From Sphingobium limneticum (GTDB lineage Bacteria; Pseudomonadota; Alphaproteobacteria; Sphingomonadales; Sphingomonadaceae): a stretch of DNA of 64,000 nt. The position numbers and the translations under genes are program-made. Positions within the stretch are counted from its first letter, which is position 1. Every line of letters begins with the position of its first letter. Below the pieces are notes generated by a model. That model searched no databases. It was not told the origin of the DNA and saw only the letters and a program-made list of their open reading frames with translations. This document shows positions 62,906-64,000 of this stretch, piece after piece. The stretch lies in NCBI RefSeq assembly GCF_008710155.1, contig NZ_VYPZ01000001.1, forward strand, positions 434,001 through 498,000, in the 5' to 3' direction.

Positions 62906-63210
62906 GCCGGCTGTCCTGCGATCCAGCCGACGCCGCCCAGCAGCAGCGCCGCAATCCCCACGCCGGCTAGCGCGCGCCATGGTCCGCGCGCCAGAAAGGC
63001 CCAGATGGTAACGGCGGGCGCCACCAGATAGGCGATCAGTGTCGCGATCGTCACCGCCTCCACCCGCGCCATCGGCAGGGTTCGGGCCAATGCCGCCGCC
63101 GTCAACGCCGCCACGCCATAGGCGCCGACCGTCCCGGCCAGCGTGCGCAGCGCGACATTGGCGCGATAGCGCCAGCCGCTGCGCACAGGACGGGCGGCTG
63201 CCTTGCTCAA
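62902..63210 (-). CDS. DUF3649-type small membrane protein
   Basis: About 102 residues with three membrane segments (TLAGTVGAYGVAALTAAALA, AVTIATLIAYLVAPAVTIWAFLA, GVGIAALLLGGVGWIAG). It overlaps the PepSY gene by 4 bp. The start is uncertain: no in-frame ATG fits, and TTG at 63210 (SKAAARPVRSGWRYRANV) is chosen since the frame further upstream passes through the Fur-like box. Immediately upstream, another frame encodes a 22-residue leader ORF (about 63277-63209) whose stop overlaps this TTG. Confidence 0.65.
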   Translation of the reverse strand: MSKAAARPVRSGWRYRANVALRTLAGTVGAYGVAALTAAALARTLPMARVEAVTIATLIAYLVAPAVTIWAFLARGPWRALAGVGIAALLLGGVGWIAGQPA

Positions 63211-63307
63211 CCCGCCAGGGTCCAGAATGTGGCCGGAATGGATCGGACAGAAGCGGGCATGCAGACGATTTCCATGGGTGCTTCGGCCGGGTAGCCGAGC
63301 AGCCCGA

Positions 63308-63322
63308 TGCAAGTCAATTGCA
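63308..63322. promoter_or_regulatory. Fur-like iron box upstream of the DUF3649-PepSY-DUF3325 operon
   Basis: TGCAAGTCAATTGCA has perfect 5-bp arms (TGCAA/TTGCA) around five bases, matching the pattern reported for alphaproteobacterial Fur sites. It is about 100 bp upstream of the operon start and 134 bp before the divergent esterase gene. Confidence 0.5.
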
Positions 63323-63455
63323 TTAGCGAAGGAGCAGCCACCGTCTTCGCCGCATCCGCTGAGCAGCGTCGCCGTGCCGCGCGGCAAAGCTATTTCGCTC
63401 CTCCATGCGTTGGTCCCGCTTTAAACTGCGCCCCAAAGCGAAGAGGAGCGGATGG

Positions 63456-64000
63456 ATGGACATGATCGTGCCCACGGTGGCTGGGCCGGTGCGGGGCGCC
63501 GTTCATGACGGCGTTGCCCGCTTCCTGAGTGTCCCCTATGCGGCGCCCCCGGTCGGCGATCGTCGCTTCGCCCTGCCGCAACCGGTGCCGGCGTGGAGCG
63601 GTGTGCGGGATGCGCTGGAGCCGGGCGCCACCGCGCCGCAACGCGTGCGCGCGGTACCTGGCGTCGATGTCGAGGCACTGGTGGGCAATGGCTGGAACCC
63701 GGGCGACGATTATCTGACGCTCAATATCTGGAAGCCCGCCGGCGATATGACGGGCCTGCCGGTCATGGTCTTCATCCATGGCGGCGGCTTCGTGGTCGGC
63801 AGCAAGGATGCGCCGGTGCAGGATGGCAGCGCCTTTGCGCGCGACGGCGTTCTGCTGGTGGCGATCAATTACCGGCTCGGCGTCGAAGGCTTTCTGCCCA
63901 TTCCCGGCATCCCCACCAACCTTGGCCTGCGCGACCAGATTTTCGCGCTGCAATGGGTGCGTGACAATATCGCGGCCTTTGGCGGCGATCCGGCCAATGT
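63456..64000 (+). CDS. Type-B carboxylesterase, N-terminal part (runs off the right edge)
   Basis: About 181 residues of a roughly 500-residue alpha/beta hydrolase of the para-nitrobenzyl esterase/cholinesterase-like group. Hallmarks present are [27 protein letters not shown], the oxyanion loop [14 protein letters not shown] and [28 protein letters not shown]. The catalytic Ser (GESAG motif) would follow just beyond the window. AGGAG is 7 bp before the ATG at 63456; the ATG at 63452 is out of frame. Substrate unknown. Confidence 0.9.
   Translation, partial: [181 protein letters not shown]

Overview
The window looks like the chromosome of a Sphingomonadaceae bacterium (Sphingobium/Sphingomonas-like). 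The evidence is high GC, three TonB-dependent receptors (TBDRs) each placed beside the hydrolases that use its substrate, frequent GGAG-type ribosome sites, and gene families typical of aquatic or plant-associated alphaproteobacteria that scavenge polymers. This assignment rests on gene content and style only; no rRNA or marker gene is present. I saw no tRNA, rRNA, CRISPR array, phage or intact insertion sequence.

Layout. 1-0.7 kb: 5' part of katG (runs off the left edge). 0.95-4.8 kb: a TetR regulator divergent from a beta-oxidation operon (acyl-CoA dehydrogenase, thiolase, 3-hydroxyacyl-CoA dehydrogenase). 4.9-12.4 kb: an alpha-glucan locus (TBDR, periplasmic alpha-amylase, cytoplasmic alpha-glucosidase) divergent from a LacI regulator. 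12.4-17.1 kb: formaldehyde detoxification (LysR, frmA, fghA, an NTF2-fold protein) followed by a YcaQ/AlkX-type DNA glycosylase. 17.1-22.9 kb: a peptide-scavenging operon (serine hydrolase, TBDR, secreted M20 peptidase). 23.1-26.9 kb: a two-component system and a CapA-like metallophosphatase that share an operator-like motif. 27.0-27.8 kb: an acyl-CoA thioesterase.

27.8-51.3 kb is the centrepiece: a large polysaccharide utilization locus that reads as a rhamnogalacturonan-I/pectin system. It has a TBDR, GH28, GH105, GH35, GH53, two GH43-like proteins, GH115, a rhamnogalacturonan acetylesterase, an SGNH esterase, L-rhamnose mutarotase, KduI and KduD, two sugar transporters of the GPH/MFS type and an IclR regulator. 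A degenerate palindrome close to TTCCACATAGTGGAA recurs at several promoters in this locus, including the promoter of the IclR gene, and is proposed as that regulator's operator. The IclR gene and its divergent transporter are bracketed by a perfect 23-bp inverted repeat.

51.6-64 kb: a small charged protein, a CDP-alcohol phosphatidyltransferase, a 40-codon small ORF, a complete RND efflux operon (membrane fusion protein, AcrB-like pump, outer-membrane factor) divergent from its likely two-component system, a putatively Fur-controlled DUF3649-PepSY-DUF3325 membrane operon, and the 5' end of a type-B carboxylesterase running off the right edge.

The common logic is outer-membrane uptake of oligomers by a TBDR, periplasmic trimming, inner-membrane import, and a dedicated local regulator for each substrate class.
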